Shown here: positions 47,179-56,720 of the stretch, in pieces
Layout: every line of letters begins with the position of its first letter
Numbering within the stretch: the stretch's first letter is position 1
NCBI RefSeq assembly: GCF_024346995.1
Contig: NZ_AP024887.1
Coordinates: 1,674,001-1,738,000, forward strand
Length of the DNA: 64,000 bases
Source: Vibrio palustris
Lineage (GTDB): Bacteria; Pseudomonadota; Gammaproteobacteria; Enterobacterales; Vibrionaceae
Direction: 5' to 3'
Notes under the pieces: model-generated
The model's database searches: none
Told to the model about the DNA's origin: nothing
What the model saw: only the letters and a program-made list of their open reading frames with translations
Program-made: the position numbers and the translations under genes

Positions 47179-48069
47179 ATGTCATTGCATAACACTCATA
47201 AAGTCGTCGCCATCGGCGGAGGGCATGGATTAGGCCGCGTATTGGCCGCGCTGAAAGACTTCGGCAATCATGCCACGGGGATTGTCACGACCACAGATAA
47301 TGGTGGGTCTACTGGCAGAATTCGTCATTGCCAAGGTGGTATCGCTTGGGGAGACATGCGTAACTGTCTCAATCAATTGATTACTGAGCCTTGCATTAGC
47401 TCGATGATGTTTGAATACCGTTTTAAAGGAGCCGGGGAGCTCAACGGTCATAACTTAGGCAACCTTATCCTCACAGCGCTGGATAACCTGTCGGTGCGAC
47501 CTTTGGATGCCATTAATTTAATTCGCAATATGCTGGGTGTCGAAGTGAACTTATTGCCGATGGCAGAGCACCCAAGTGATTTAGCTGGCCTGTCAACAAC
47601 AGGAAAATGGGTCACTGGTGAAACTAACATCGATGATATGCAGGAGCCGTTACTAAGGCTTGATTTGGATCCTGAAGTGCCTGCCACTCGAGAAGCCATT
47701 CATGCTATTAATCATGCCAATACTATCATCCTTGGTCCTGGCAGTTTTTTAACCAGTGTGATGCCTCCGCTATTATTACCCGAACTCGCCAACGCTATTG
47801 CCGCGAATACTCGCGCCACTGTCATCTTTATTGAGAATTTGAGCCCAGAATTTGGGCCGGCAAAACTGATGACACTGCAACAAAAATTGGAATGGTGTGA
47901 GCGTTCTTTTCACGCCCGCCCAATTGATGTGGTGATTGGCGAGCACGCTCACCCAGAATTAGAGGATCGCTGGAATTGTGTCACGCGTGACTTGGCATCA
48001 CTAAACCGTCGCTGGCGTCATGATCGCAGTAAACTACAACAGGCTATCGAAGAACACATGCAGCCATAA
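47179..48069 (+). CDS. YvcK/YbhK-family CofD-like protein
   Basis: A UPF0052 protein of the CofD-like fold, proposed to act in gluconeogenic growth and envelope metabolism and to bind nucleotide sugars. The Gly-rich start VVAIGGGHGLGRVLAAL, DNGGSTGRIR and GDMRNCLNQLI, LNGHNLGNLILTAL and HANTIILGPGSFLTSVMPPLL are family blocks. The 296 residues match E. coli YbhK. It is divergent from moaA, the same arrangement as ybhK-moaA in E. coli. Confidence 0.93.
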   Translation: MSLHNTHKVVAIGGGHGLGRVLAALKDFGNHATGIVTTTDNGGSTGRIRHCQGGIAWGDMRNCLNQLITEPCISSMMFEYRFKGAGELNGHNLGNLILTALDNLSVRPLDAINLIRNMLGVEVNLLPMAEHPSDLAGLSTTGKWVTGETNIDDMQEPLLRLDLDPEVPATREAIHAINHANTIILGPGSFLTSVMPPLLLPELANAIAANTRATVIFIENLSPEFGPAKLMTLQQKLEWCERSFHARPIDVVIGEHAHPELEDRWNCVTRDLASLNRRWRHDRSKLQQAIEEHMQP

Positions 48070-48075
48070 TGACAA

Positions 48076-48103
48076 CAAGCCATTGCCGATAAGCAATGGC
48101 TTG
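48076..48103. terminator. Hairpin between yvcK-like gene and luxU
   Basis: CAAGCCATTGC and GCAATGGCTTG form a perfect 11-bp stem around CGATAA, centred between two converging stops. There is no T run, so it may be a weak bidirectional terminator. Confidence 0.65.
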
Positions 48104-48107
48104 TGAC

Positions 48108-48455
48108 TTAAGCTTCCGATGATGGCTGGAGCCGTTCATATCGCTCACGCGTTTCTTTTAATAGCCGCTGTAAATCATCATGTTCTGCTACGACATCCAT
48201 ATCGAGCCCAAGCTTCACCATGCTATCGATTTCAATGGCTTTGGCGCATAATTTATCAGCGCCAAAACTTGCTGCACTACTTTTCAATGCATGACTGACT
48301 TCTTTTAAGTATTCACTATCGCCATGTTCTTGCCCACGTAGGGTCTCTTCGTACGACGCGAGTTCACTTAAAAAAATTCCGAGTAATACTGGAACATTCT
48401 CTTGCCCTATTTCACTGGCAAGCGTATCTATCTTGTTCTTATTCAATAAGTCCAT
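48108..48455 (-). CDS. luxU: Quorum-sensing phosphorelay protein LuxU
   Basis: The histidine phosphotransfer protein that passes phosphate from the sensor kinases to LuxO. The phospho-acceptor is H55 in EVSHALKSSAASFGADKLC. The 115-residue length from the ATG at 48455 matches LuxU; AAGGAAAG lies upstream. The open frame reaches 48497 but would overlap luxO. It is cotranscribed with luxO, 5 bp downstream. Confidence 0.95.
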   Translation of the reverse strand: MDLLNKNKIDTLASEIGQENVPVLLGIFLSELASYEETLRGQEHGDSEYLKEVSHALKSSAASFGADKLCAKAIEIDSMVKLGLDMDVVAEHDDLQRLLKETRERYERLQPSSEA

Positions 48456-48460
48456 GCAGA

Positions 48461-49873
48461 CTAACTTTCCTTTTCTTTCACTTTCTGACTGTTCCACGTT
48501 TGTAATTTACGATACAAGGTCGAAGGGCTAACATCGAGGTAACCAGCGGCACGAGGAATATTTCCGTCACACGCTTCAATAGCGCGCTCTATCGCAAGTT
48601 TTTCAGTTAACCATAAAGGATGAATATCACTCACTGATAGCGGCATATCCATCATACTGTTACCACTGGTGACCGGTTGGGGCTCTACGGGTTGATTGAG
48701 CGGTGGTGGCAACATAGGAAGCAATATCTCTCGGCCTTCATTTAACACCACAACATTACGCAATACGTTTTGTAGCTGACGTACATTACCCGGCCATTCA
48801 TACTGTTTAAAGCGCTCAACAACTTCAGAAGCCATGCGCACAAAGCCTTTGCCTTCCTCTTTCGACATAAAACCGAGCAAGGAATAAGCAATTTCAATCA
48901 CATCTTCACCTCGCTCTCTTAACGGAGGTAAGTGCAGTGGAATCACGTATAAACGATAATATAAATCTTCACGAAAACGGCCTTCTTGTACTTCTTTCCA
49001 TGGATCACGGTTAGTTGCACATACAAAGCGTACATCAACACTTTTCATCTTAGAAGAGCCGACTTTTTGGAACGTTCCGGTTTGGATAAATCTTAATAAT
49101 TTAGTTTGCAGATCCAAATCCATTTCGCACAACTCATCCAAAAAGAGCGTACCACCGTCGGCAAGCTCAGCGGCACCTTGGCGATCGGTTGCCGCGCCCG
49201 TGAACGCCCCTTTCACATGACCAAACAATTCACTCTCAATTAAATCTTTCGGAATCGCCGCGCAGTTTATGGCAATAAACGGTTTATCTACGCGTTTACT
49301 CGCGGCATGAATTGCTTCCGCACATACTTCTTTACCCGTGCCACTTTCTCCGGTAATAAAAATACTTGCTTTACTGCTGGCAGCTGAATCAATCGTACGA
49401 TATACCGCTTGCATCGTTTGGCTGCTACCAATAAACCCTTGATAATTTTGATTATCGGGGTCCAACGCGTCATCTTTTAACTTGCTAGCTTTACGCATCG
49501 CATTGTTTACAGTAACCCGTAAGCGATCCGCTTCACACGGCTTAATTAAAAAATCTTGAGCACCATGACGCATCGCATCCACGGCGGTATCGATGGAACC
49601 ATGCGCAGTCATAAACACAATCGGTACATGTGGGTGATCACGTTTGACTTCGTACAACACGTCCATGCCCGTCATATCAGGCAGGCGTAAATCAAGCAGA
49701 ATCAGATCAGGCTCTCGCTCGGAAATTGAACGAATCGCATCATGACCGGTACCAACCAGCGTAATATCAATGTTTAACGGCGTAAGATACGAGCGATACA
49801 GTGCTGCCACTGATGCCGTATCTTCCACCATCAACAAATACTTTGAATGTTGAGGGGGATATTCTAATTCCAT
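48461..49873 (-). CDS. luxO: Quorum-sensing regulator LuxO
   Basis: A sigma-54-dependent response regulator that activates qrr genes when phosphorylated at low cell density. The receiver has [15 protein letters not shown] and the phospho-acceptor D61 in [15 protein letters not shown]. The AAA+ domain has Walker A GESGTGKE (175-182) and the sigma-54 contact GAFTGA (222-227). The C-terminal Fis-type helix-turn-helix is [19 protein letters not shown]. The 470 residues match LuxO. It is divergent from the adjacent qrr1. Confidence 0.97.
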   Translation of the reverse strand: MELEYPPQHSKYLLMVEDTASVAALYRSYLTPLNIDITLVGTGHDAIRSISEREPDLILLDLRLPDMTGMDVLYEVKRDHPHVPIVFMTAHGSIDTAVDAMRHGAQDFLIKPCEADRLRVTVNNAMRKASKLKDDALDPDNQNYQGFIGSSQTMQAVYRTIDSAASSKASIFITGESGTGKEVCAEAIHAASKRVDKPFIAINCAAIPKDLIESELFGHVKGAFTGAATDRQGAAELADGGTLFLDELCEMDLDLQTKLLRFIQTGTFQKVGSSKMKSVDVRFVCATNRDPWKEVQEGRFREDLYYRLYVIPLHLPPLRERGEDVIEIAYSLLGFMSKEEGKGFVRMASEVVERFKQYEWPGNVRQLQNVLRNVVVLNEGREILLPMLPPPLNQPVEPQPVTSGNSMMDMPLSVSDIHPLWLTEKLAIERAIEACDGNIPRAAGYLDVSPSTLYRKLQTWNSQKVKEKES

Positions 49874-49891
49874 AACCTAGCCGTAACGGAT

Positions 49892-49936
49892 TTGCATTTT
49901 GCGCAGAATCTTCGCATTCATCATTGCATTATGCAA
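49892..49936 (+). promoter_or_regulatory. Two LuxO-type activator sites for qrr1
   Basis: TTGCATTATGCAA at 49924-49936 is a perfect TTGCA-N3-TGCAA site. TTGCATTTTGCGC at 49892-49904 is a second, imperfect copy. Both lie 62-107 bp upstream of the sigma-54 -12 element, where enhancer sites are expected, and within reach of the luxO start for autorepression. Confidence 0.85.
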
Positions 49937-49997
49937 ATTCTTTTGTTTTTTTAGTTATATTCACTACAACATCACTGATTTTTCAGAGTTTACATTT

Positions 49998-50012
49998 TGG
50001 CACAGTATATGC
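49998..50012 (+). promoter_or_regulatory. Sigma-54 promoter of qrr1
   Basis: TGGCAC-AGTAT-ATGC keeps the GG and GC pairs 10 nt apart, as required for RpoN. It lies just before the conserved 5' end of the small RNA, with the start expected near 50025. Confidence 0.88.
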
Positions 50013-50024
50013 TTTATATAATTA

Positions 50025-50119
50025 TGACCCGCAAGGGTCACCTAGCCAACTGACGTTGTTAGTGAATTCGATGTTCACAATATTATAGCCAATAGAGCCT
50101 TTCTATTGGCTCTTTTTTT
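50025..50119 (+). ncRNA. qrr1: Quorum regulatory small RNA Qrr1
   Basis: Hfq-dependent small RNA, activated by LuxO-P, that base-pairs with the mRNA of the LuxR/HapR master regulator and others. The 5' hairpin TGACCC-GCAA-GGGTCA is followed by the invariant CCTAGCCAACTGACGTTGTT segment, the Qrr pairing core. The 3' end is the terminator AGCCAATAGA with TCTATTGGCT and seven T. Length is about 95 nt. It sits between luxO and uvrB, the position of qrr1 in Vibrio. Confidence 0.95.
50087..50119 (+). terminator. Rho-independent terminator of qrr1
   Basis: AGCCAATAGA and TCTATTGGCT pair around GCCTT; CTTTTTTT follows. It may also limit read-through from uvrB on the other strand. Confidence 0.95.
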
Positions 50120-50135
50120 ATGTCTGTAATTAAGT

Positions 50136-52166
50136 TTAGCTATTGACAATAAATTGGTGTCTGAGCGTTTCGATTTTATCGCGAAGTTTAGCTGCCGCTT
50201 CAAATTCTAAATCTTGAGCGTGCTGATACATGGTGGTTTCAAGTTTTTGAATTTCTTTCTCTAGCTCTTGAGGCGTTAATGCGTCATAATCTCCTGATTT
50301 CTCAGCCACTTTACTCAGTGGTATGGCTTTCGATTTAGGCTGTTTATTGCCTTTCGTTGCCTCACCAAGCTCCATAATGTCATTAATATTAGTTTTGAGC
50401 GCTTGCGGAGTTACCCCCAATTCTTCATTATGTAAATGCTGCTTTTCGCGCCGACGATGGGTTTCATCAATCGCTAACTTCATGGAGCGTGTAATACGAT
50501 CTCCATATAAAATTGCTTTCCCTTTCACATTACGTGCCGCACGGCCAATCGTTTGAATCAGTGAGCGTTCCGAACGTAAAAACCCTTCTTTATCCGCGTC
50601 AAGTATTGCTACTAGTGACACTTCTGGCATATCTAAACCTTCGCGCAGTAAGTTGATCCCCACTAGCGCATCAAACTTACCTAAGCGTAAGTCACGAATA
50701 ATTTCGACACGTTCAACCGTATCAATGTCTGAATGTAAGTACCGCACCTTTATGTCATGTTCGTGCAAGTACTCCGTTAGATCCTCAGCCATACGCTTGG
50801 TTAACGTTGTCACCAAGACTCGCTCTCCTTCTGCTGAGCGCAGACGGATTTCTGATAATAAATCATCAACTTGAGTCGCTACTGGACGAACTTCAATTTC
50901 TGGATCTAACAAGCCTGTCGGGCGGACAACCTGCTCAACGACATCTCCGTCAGATTTATCTAATTCATACTGGCTTGGAGTCGCAGACACAAAAATGGTC
51001 TGTGGCGCTAACGCTTCAAACTCATCAAATTTTAATGGGCGGTTATCTAACGCGGAAGGCAAACGAAAACCATACTCCACTAAGGTTTCTTTGCGTGAGC
51101 GATCACCTTTATACATAGCACCGATCTGTGGCACCGTCACGTGTGACTCATCTATGACCAACAAACCATCATGGGGCAAATAATCAAATAAAGTTGGCGG
51201 CGGCTCACCCTCATTGCGACCACTAAGATAACGCGAATAGTTTTCTATACCAGAGCAAAACCCCAATTCATTCATCATTTCGATATCAAATTGCGTGCGC
51301 TGCGTAATTCTTTGCTCTTCTAGCAATTTATTATTATCACGTAGATACTGCTGACGCTGCTGTAGCTCGCGCTTGATATTATCGATGGCTTCCAAAATCT
51401 TATCGCGAGGCGTCACATAGTGAGTTTTCGGGTAGACAGTAAAACGGGCAAGATCTCGCTGTTTAATCACCCCAGTTAGTGGATCAAACAAGCTGATTTT
51501 TTCAATTTCATCATCAAACATTTCCACTCTTACCGCTTCTTGTTCTGATTCGGCAGGGAAAATATCAATCACTTCACCGCGGACGCGAAATTGACCACGT
51601 TCAAACGTCATTTGATTACGTGTGTACTGTAATTCAGCCAAGCGACGCAGCATATCACGCTGGTTCATGACATCACCGCGACGTAAATGCAGCATCATTT
51701 TTAAGTAAGAATCCGGATCACCCAAGCCATAAATCGCCGACACAGACGCAACGATAATGGCATCTTTACGTTCGAGCAGAGCCTTAGTTGCAGAAAGTCG
51801 CATTTGTTCAATGTGAGCATTTACAGAGGCATCTTTCTCAATAAATGTATCTGTTGTCGGTACATAGGCTTCAGGTTGGTAGTAGTCATAGTAAGATACA
51901 AAATACTCAACGGCATTATTAGGAAAGAAACTCTTCATCTCACCATAAAGTTGCGCCGCCAACGTTTTATTTGGCGCCAACAGAATCGTCGGTCTATGTG
52001 ACTGGGCGATCACATTCGCTAACGTAAACGTTTTTCCTGAGCCAGTGACACCGAGTAGAGTTTGATGGGCTAAACCCGCATCAATGCCTTCCAAAAGTGC
52101 GCTAATCGCTTCAGGTTGATCCCCAGCTGGTTGGTAGTGAGACACTAACTCAAACGCTTTACTCAT
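50136..52166 (-). CDS. uvrB: Excinuclease ABC subunit B
   Basis: The damage-recognition helicase of nucleotide excision repair. Walker A GVTGSGKT is at residues 39-46. The beta-hairpin region has [34 protein letters not shown] (DEAD-like Walker B) and QTIGRAARN (motif VI) follow. The C-terminal UVR domain is [28 protein letters not shown]. The 676 residues match the family. I did not find a clean LexA box upstream. Confidence 0.98.
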   Translation of the reverse strand: MSKAFELVSHYQPAGDQPEAISALLEGIDAGLAHQTLLGVTGSGKTFTLANVIAQSHRPTILLAPNKTLAAQLYGEMKSFFPNNAVEYFVSYYDYYQPEAYVPTTDTFIEKDASVNAHIEQMRLSATKALLERKDAIIVASVSAIYGLGDPDSYLKMMLHLRRGDVMNQRDMLRRLAELQYTRNQMTFERGQFRVRGEVIDIFPAESEQEAVRVEMFDDEIEKISLFDPLTGVIKQRDLARFTVYPKTHYVTPRDKILEAIDNIKRELQQRQQYLRDNNKLLEEQRITQRTQFDIEMMNELGFCSGIENYSRYLSGRNEGEPPPTLFDYLPHDGLLVIDESHVTVPQIGAMYKGDRSRKETLVEYGFRLPSALDNRPLKFDEFEALAPQTIFVSATPSQYELDKSDGDVVEQVVRPTGLLDPEIEVRPVATQVDDLLSEIRLRSAEGERVLVTTLTKRMAEDLTEYLHEHDIKVRYLHSDIDTVERVEIIRDLRLGKFDALVGINLLREGLDMPEVSLVAILDADKEGFLRSERSLIQTIGRAARNVKGKAILYGDRITRSMKLAIDETHRRREKQHLHNEELGVTPQALKTNINDIMELGEATKGNKQPKSKAIPLSKVAEKSGDYDALTPQELEKEIQKLETTMYQHAQDLEFEAAAKLRDKIETLRHQFIVNS

Positions 52167-52728
52167 AAATCCCCTAATATTCCGGCTGACTGCTTATTCT
52201 CTATTTTCGCCGCTGACGTTCTCTAATAGCAAGACATTCCTTAAAGAATTATCTATCGTTTATTAAACATATTTGCCGTAATGATCAGCATTAATCATGC
52301 TTGTATTTTTTATCATGATGAATTTTCTGTTTTTCTACGGATAGCTATAGATCGCTCCTGCTTAGTCTGATATTATCCTCGGCCCCGCTGCTCTACACCA
52401 TCAAAAAACAAAAAAACAATCCACGGCTTGTCCCCATTTTTTCTAAAATCCACATAAAAATAACATTCTCAGTCCATGACACTCAGAATAGATTCAACGT
52501 GGAAATTTAATTTAAAACTAATAATAACAACAAGTTAAAAGAAAAATCCATTCCTTATATTGTCACATGCATTTTAACCCTGTGAATAAAAAAATAATAA
52601 CCCCAAGGTAATTCACACACTTATCCACAAAAATAGTGGATAAGTAAACACAGCCTAGAACTGGTAAGGGCTACAGAAATGTAAAGAAAAAAATGTTACT
52701 TTTTTATTATTTTTACCGCGTAAAAACG
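52167..52728. other. Non-coding AT-rich gap between uvrB and tRNA-Asn
   Basis: About 560 bp with no convincing gene. The left part should hold the uvrB promoter. The right part is strongly AT-rich and contains a small cluster of DnaA-box-like nonamers (separate entry) before the tRNA promoter. Confidence 0.6.
52581..52643. promoter_or_regulatory. Cluster of DnaA-box-like sites
   Basis: TTATCCACA at 52621-52629 is a perfect DnaA box. TGTGAATAA at 52581-52589 is the complement of TTATTCACA, also within the consensus. AGTGGATAA at 52635-52643 is an inverted copy with one mismatch. The three lie in 63 bp of AT-rich DNA outside any gene. Confidence 0.5.
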
Positions 52729-52757
52729 TTGACAGAAAAAATCACAATCGCTAGTAT
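52729..52757 (+). promoter_or_regulatory. tRNA-Asn promoter
   Basis: TTGACA (52729-52734) and TAGTAT (52752-52757) are 17 bp apart. The GC-rich stretch after the -10 (ACGCCCCGC) is a discriminator of the type seen at stringently controlled stable-RNA promoters. Confidence 0.85.
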
Positions 52758-52776
52758 ACGCCCCGCATTAAGCAAT

Positions 52777-52852
52777 TCCCCCTTAGTTCAGTTGGTAGAA
52801 CGCCGGACTGTTAATCCGTATGTCGCAGGTTCGAGTCCCGCAGGGGGAGCCA
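52777..52852 (+). tRNA. tRNA-Asn (anticodon GTT)
   Basis: A 76-nt cloverleaf with encoded CCA. The acceptor arms TCCCCCT (52777-52783) and AGGGGGA pair fully. The anticodon stem-loop has GGACTGTTAATCC with anticodon GTT, and the T arm has GGTTCGAGTCC. It has its own sigma-70 promoter and terminator. Confidence 0.98.
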
Positions 52853-52861
52853 AATTCAATA

Positions 52862-52890
52862 AAAAAAGACGCCTCTAGGCGTCTTTTTTT
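52862..52890 (+). terminator. tRNA-Asn terminator
   Basis: AAAGACGCC and GGCGTCTTT pair around TCTA and are followed by T. Confidence 0.95.
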
Positions 52891-53046
52891 ATACCTAAAG
52901 TCAAGCTTGTAGTGAAAACAAGCGACATTCCTGCTTTTTAAACACATCCACAAACAATAAAATGCCCATGCTTAGCGAGCCCTAAACGTCAACATGTCCC
53001 TTTGATTATGTTACTATAAAATCACTATTTTTAATGGAGGTAGATA

Positions 53047-53295
53047 ATGGGTCACATATTAGGTGATGCTTTCCCTTACGTAGCAGGCGCTTTCAAAATT
53101 ATTGTCTTGTGTATTGGTGGCTACTTTGCAATTAAGTGGCATTTTGAGGAAGATAGAAGAGTCAGAGAAGCCAAAGGCGAAGTGTTTGACAAAGTAAGCT
53201 ACATGAAGAAATTAGCGATAATCATCACCTCTCTCATCTCACTAGTCCTGCTTATCGTGCTCGTGGTTTATGCCACAAACTGGTACCTCGACTAA
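53047..53295 (+). CDS. Small two-helix membrane protein
   Basis: An 82-residue protein without a family I recognise. Hydrophobic helices lie at about residues 8-28 (YVAGAFKIIVLCIGGYFAI) and 53-77 (KLAIIITSLISLVLLIVLVVYAT), with a charged loop between them (WHFEEDRRVREAKGEVFDK). GGAGG lies 7 nt before the start. It is a single gene without an obvious partner. Confidence 0.75.
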   Translation: MGHILGDAFPYVAGAFKIIVLCIGGYFAIKWHFEEDRRVREAKGEVFDKVSYMKKLAIIITSLISLVLLIVLVVYATNWYLD

Positions 53296-53537
53296 TCGGC
53301 TTTTTCGGCTAGATTAAACCGGACAACTCAGCAAGCGTCTTGTCAACCACCATACTAATAACGAGAACTTCCGCTAACATTATGGATGGTCGTTGCTATG
53401 CTTAGCATACAAACGTTTCGAGACGCTATTGAGTATGATTATTTTGCATAACCCTATATGCTAAACTTTCATTTCATTCATAACAGTATCAGCGTTAGAC
53501 TGCCATAAATTATCATTCCCTATTTATGGAGCACGTT

Positions 53538-54518
53538 ATGTTTGATGCGTTAATTCTGAATCAAGAAGATAAAACAACCATTGCCGCGATTGAACAGCTT
53601 GAGGAATCACAACTTCCCGACGAGGGAGTGTTGGTTGCGGTTGATTACTCATCACTCAATTATAAAGATGGCCTTGCGATTACCGGCAAAGGCAAAATTA
53701 TCCGTAATTTCCCAATGGTCCCAGGCATTGACTTAGCAGGAAAAGTCCTTACTTCAGATGACCCTCGTTACCAAGAAGGTGATTCAGTTGTCTTAACAGG
53801 CTGGGGAGTGGGAGAAAATCACTGGGGAGGGATGTCTCAAAAAGCGAGCTTGAAGCCAGAATGGCTTGTTCCTCTTCCTAATGGTTTAACCTCAAAACAA
53901 GCGATGATGGTCGGTACCGCTGGCTTAACAGCCATGCTGTGTGTTCAAGCGCTCATTGACGCTGAAATAAAACCTGAAGATGGCACCGTTTTGGTAACAG
54001 GCGCCAGCGGCGGCGTCGGTTCTGTCGCCGTCACTCTACTATCACAACTTGGTTATAAGGTTGCTGCCGTCACTGGTCGCATCGAAGAAAATGGTCCATT
54101 ACTAGAAAAACTCGGCGCGAGTCAACTCATTGAACGCTCTGAATTTGAAGAGCCTGCACGTCCACTAGAAAAGCAACTCTGGGCTGGCGCCATTGATACG
54201 GTTGGCAGCAAAATGTTAGCAAAAGTGTTAACTCAAATGAGCTATAACAGCGCGGTGGCAGCCTGCGGACTTGCCGGCGGATTTGATTTGCCGACAACCG
54301 TCATGCCATTTATTTTGCGTAATGTTCGCCTACAAGGCGTGGATTCGGTAAGCTGCCCTCGTGAAAAACGCATGGCCGCATGGGAAAAACTGGCACAATT
54401 ATTACCTACTGAATATTTCGAGCAAGCGTGCACCGAAATCACATTAGCTGACGCGCCGCACTATGCAGAAAAAATTACCACCGGCCAAAATACAGGCCGT
54501 GTCGTAATCAAGCTTTAA
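53538..54518 (+). CDS. acuI: AcuI/YhdH-family quinone-type oxidoreductase
   Basis: An MDR-superfamily NADPH-dependent reductase of 326 residues. AcuI converts acryloyl-CoA to propionyl-CoA; E. coli YhdH is the same family. The N-terminal catalytic part has DYSSLNYKDGLAITGKGKI and FPMVPGIDLAGKV, and the Rossmann part VLVTGASGGVGSVAVTLLSQLGY. No zinc Cys set is seen, as expected. The ATG at 53538 has GGAG upstream. The acryloyl-CoA role is known for the family and may not hold here. Confidence 0.87.
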   Translation: MFDALILNQEDKTTIAAIEQLEESQLPDEGVLVAVDYSSLNYKDGLAITGKGKIIRNFPMVPGIDLAGKVLTSDDPRYQEGDSVVLTGWGVGENHWGGMSQKASLKPEWLVPLPNGLTSKQAMMVGTAGLTAMLCVQALIDAEIKPEDGTVLVTGASGGVGSVAVTLLSQLGYKVAAVTGRIEENGPLLEKLGASQLIERSEFEEPARPLEKQLWAGAIDTVGSKMLAKVLTQMSYNSAVAACGLAGGFDLPTTVMPFILRNVRLQGVDSVSCPREKRMAAWEKLAQLLPTEYFEQACTEITLADAPHYAEKITTGQNTGRVVIKL

Positions 54519-54529
54519 CCGCTTTTTGA

Positions 54530-54551
54530 GTAAGGCCGATCACGGCCTTAC
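54530..54551. terminator. Terminator between acuI and LysR genes
   Basis: GTAAGGCCG and CGGCCTTAC pair around ATCA. The stem overlaps the last codons of the leftward LysR gene and follows the acuI stop by 11 bp. Confidence 0.6.
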
Positions 54552-55493
54552 TTCATCTAGTCCCATGTCTTCTACACGTTTCGCGATAAGCCTGCCACAC
54601 TCTTCTTTGACGATATTTCTCAACCAGATTTGTGCTGGTGAGTGGTCACAACGCGGGTGCCAGATCATCGAGTAATCAAAAGGCGTAAAATCAAAGGGTA
54701 ACGGTTTTACGATCAAGTCATAACGCGCCGCGACTAAATACGCCAAATCGGCAGGGACGGTAATAATGAGCGGCATCATATCGACGATCGCGAGTGCCGC
54801 TTCTAAATGATAAGCCCTCAAAACCATACGCCGTTGCGGTTTATCTGCCAGAGCCTGTTCAAGCAGTAGTTTTACCCCATCACTAATCGCTATCATGGCA
54901 TGGGGGTAAGCTAAATAATCATCCAGCTCCATGTTTTTATCCGCCAGTGGATGATGTTTAGACAACAAACATAGCACCCCCACCCGACCCAATATTTCAT
55001 GCTGCAATGGCTCAATCGAATGAATAGGGCGGCAGATGGCTAAATCAGCTCGGCCATAAGTAAATTGATCCTTAAAGTGCTCATTTTGTAGCGGCAAAAA
55101 ATCAAACGCAACATGCGGAGCTTCCTGATAAATACGAGGTAACGCAAAAGGCATAAGCGTTTGCATGGCATAATCGGTCGTTGCAATCGTGAACGTTTGC
55201 TCGCAAGATTTGGCATCAAAATCGATAGGTGATAAGAGCTGACGAAAAGACTCAAGAGGCTCACCTAACGCTCGGTTTACCGATAAGGCTTTTTCAGTCG
55301 GAATCAGATACTGACCTTGACGTGTGAATAAAGGATCGGCGAGTAAACTGCGTAGCCGCCCTAAAATCCGACTCATTGCTGACTGGCTTAGGTTTAAACG
55401 ATTCGCTGCTCGGCTCACACTGCGCTCCTCAACCAGAATTCGCAGCGCAACTAACAGATTCAAATCTCGCCGATAAATCTCTTCTACTTCCAT
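54540..55493 (-). CDS. LysR-family transcriptional regulator
   Basis: An LTTR of 317 residues. The helix-turn-helix is RDLNLLVALRILVEERSVSRAANRLNLSQSAMSRILGRLR, of the NodD/LeuO-like branch (DPLFTRQGQYLIPTEKA follows). The effector domain has FTIATTDYAMQTLMPFALP and DLAICRPIHS. The ATG at 55493 is chosen; the frame reaches 55568 without support. It converges with acuI, so direct control of acuI is possible but not shown. Confidence 0.9.
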   Translation of the reverse strand: MEVEEIYRRDLNLLVALRILVEERSVSRAANRLNLSQSAMSRILGRLRSLLADPLFTRQGQYLIPTEKALSVNRALGEPLESFRQLLSPIDFDAKSCEQTFTIATTDYAMQTLMPFALPRIYQEAPHVAFDFLPLQNEHFKDQFTYGRADLAICRPIHSIEPLQHEILGRVGVLCLLSKHHPLADKNMELDDYLAYPHAMIAISDGVKLLLEQALADKPQRRMVLRAYHLEAALAIVDMMPLIITVPADLAYLVAARYDLIVKPLPFDFTPFDYSMIWHPRCDHSPAQIWLRNIVKEECGRLIAKRVEDMGLDEVRP

Positions 55494-55729
55494 ACCCAAT
55501 CTTACGTAATCTAACAACGTTGCTAGTGTACCCAATAAACGAAGGAAAATATCGTTTAAGTGTGACACATTTGAGCCTACGACCCCTCTTTATAACAAAA
55601 AGGCATAAGGTTGACTTAATACGTACTTTTAGTCCGCAAAAGCAAAGTGTTGATAAACGCGATTAAATGACAACCGACTCTGAACGATATCATCCTTTTT
55701 GTTTTAACTATTTCGCAAATACGATGTTG

Positions 55730-56623
55730 CTAACGTGTTTCGCCTGCAGATATAGCACTCAATTTCGCTACGACATTCAGTGCTTGAGCGTTCAAGTTGG
55801 ATGCCTGCCAAGCCACCACGATTTGGCTAGTAAGCGTCATACCCTCGATGCTGACAATCACCGCAGAATCATCCAAATGCTCGGCTAAGGAATATGGCAC
55901 GATAGCGATTCCAAATCCTGCCTGAGCCATAGCAATAGTGGTGCGCAACTGCGGCGAGGCAAATTGCGGCTGCAATCGTATACCCGCATCGCCCAGTAAC
56001 GCGCTCAACGCATCATACAGCGCAGGGCCCGTTTCTCGCGGAAACAACAACAGTTTTTGCTCTTTGAGGTGATGCAGTTGAATACTCTTAAACCGCGCTA
56101 ATGGATGATGGGCCGGAATCACAGCAACAAACGGGTCATCAAGTAACCGTTTTCGTTCAAACGGTTCACTGGCGTAACAAGGTACACGCATGATCGCAAG
56201 GTCTTGTTGCTTATTCTTAAGTTGCGCCACCAGCTCTGGCATCGGCATTTCCGCGGTATTAAAGTGAATGCCATTACTCTGGATGGAAGCCATTTTTTCC
56301 AGTACAGGGATACACGTTGAGGTAGAGGTCGCAAAACCAATATTCACTTGCGTGCTCTCACCACGAGCCACCTGCCGTACCCTTGCCTCTGCACGCTGTG
56401 CATCCGCTAATATACTTTCTGCATCTTTTAAAAAGACCTCCCCTGCACGCGTTAATTCAACACCACGAGATAGACGTTTAAATAAATCCACACCTAATTC
56501 ATGTTCCAGCTTTTTTATCTGCTGGCTCAACGGTGGCTGTGCAATTCCTAGCTGTTCAGCCGCTTTCGTAAAATGGCGTAACTGAGCAACGGTAACGAAG
56601 TACTTTAAGTGACGAAATTCCAT
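55730..56623 (-). CDS. LysR-family regulator of the acetoin operon (AlsR/BudR-like)
   Basis: An LTTR of 297 residues with the typical N-terminus MEFRHLKYFVTVAQLRHFTKAAEQLGIAQPPLSQQIKKLEHELG. The CbnR/AlsR-like effector domain follows (VNIGFATSTSTCIPVLEKM; FGIAIVPYSLAEHL). It is divergent from budA across 97 bp, the arrangement of alsR/budR in Bacillus and Vibrio. It probably activates budAB in response to acetate or pyruvate-derived signals. Confidence 0.88.
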   Translation of the reverse strand: MEFRHLKYFVTVAQLRHFTKAAEQLGIAQPPLSQQIKKLEHELGVDLFKRLSRGVELTRAGEVFLKDAESILADAQRAEARVRQVARGESTQVNIGFATSTSTCIPVLEKMASIQSNGIHFNTAEMPMPELVAQLKNKQQDLAIMRVPCYASEPFERKRLLDDPFVAVIPAHHPLARFKSIQLHHLKEQKLLLFPRETGPALYDALSALLGDAGIRLQPQFASPQLRTTIAMAQAGFGIAIVPYSLAEHLDDSAVIVSIEGMTLTSQIVVAWQASNLNAQALNVVAKLSAISAGETR

Positions 56624-56720
56624 ATTTTTTCTATATCAAAATAAATCTTTTTTATATTGGATTTATCCGTGTAACAAAGTCAACCTTAATAGACACACTA
56701 TTGCATAAACGGATAAAAAC

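Noticed and set aside
52167..52400. LexA box upstream of uvrB
   Set aside because: uvrB is often SOS-controlled, but I found no CTGT-N8-ACAG match close to the start.
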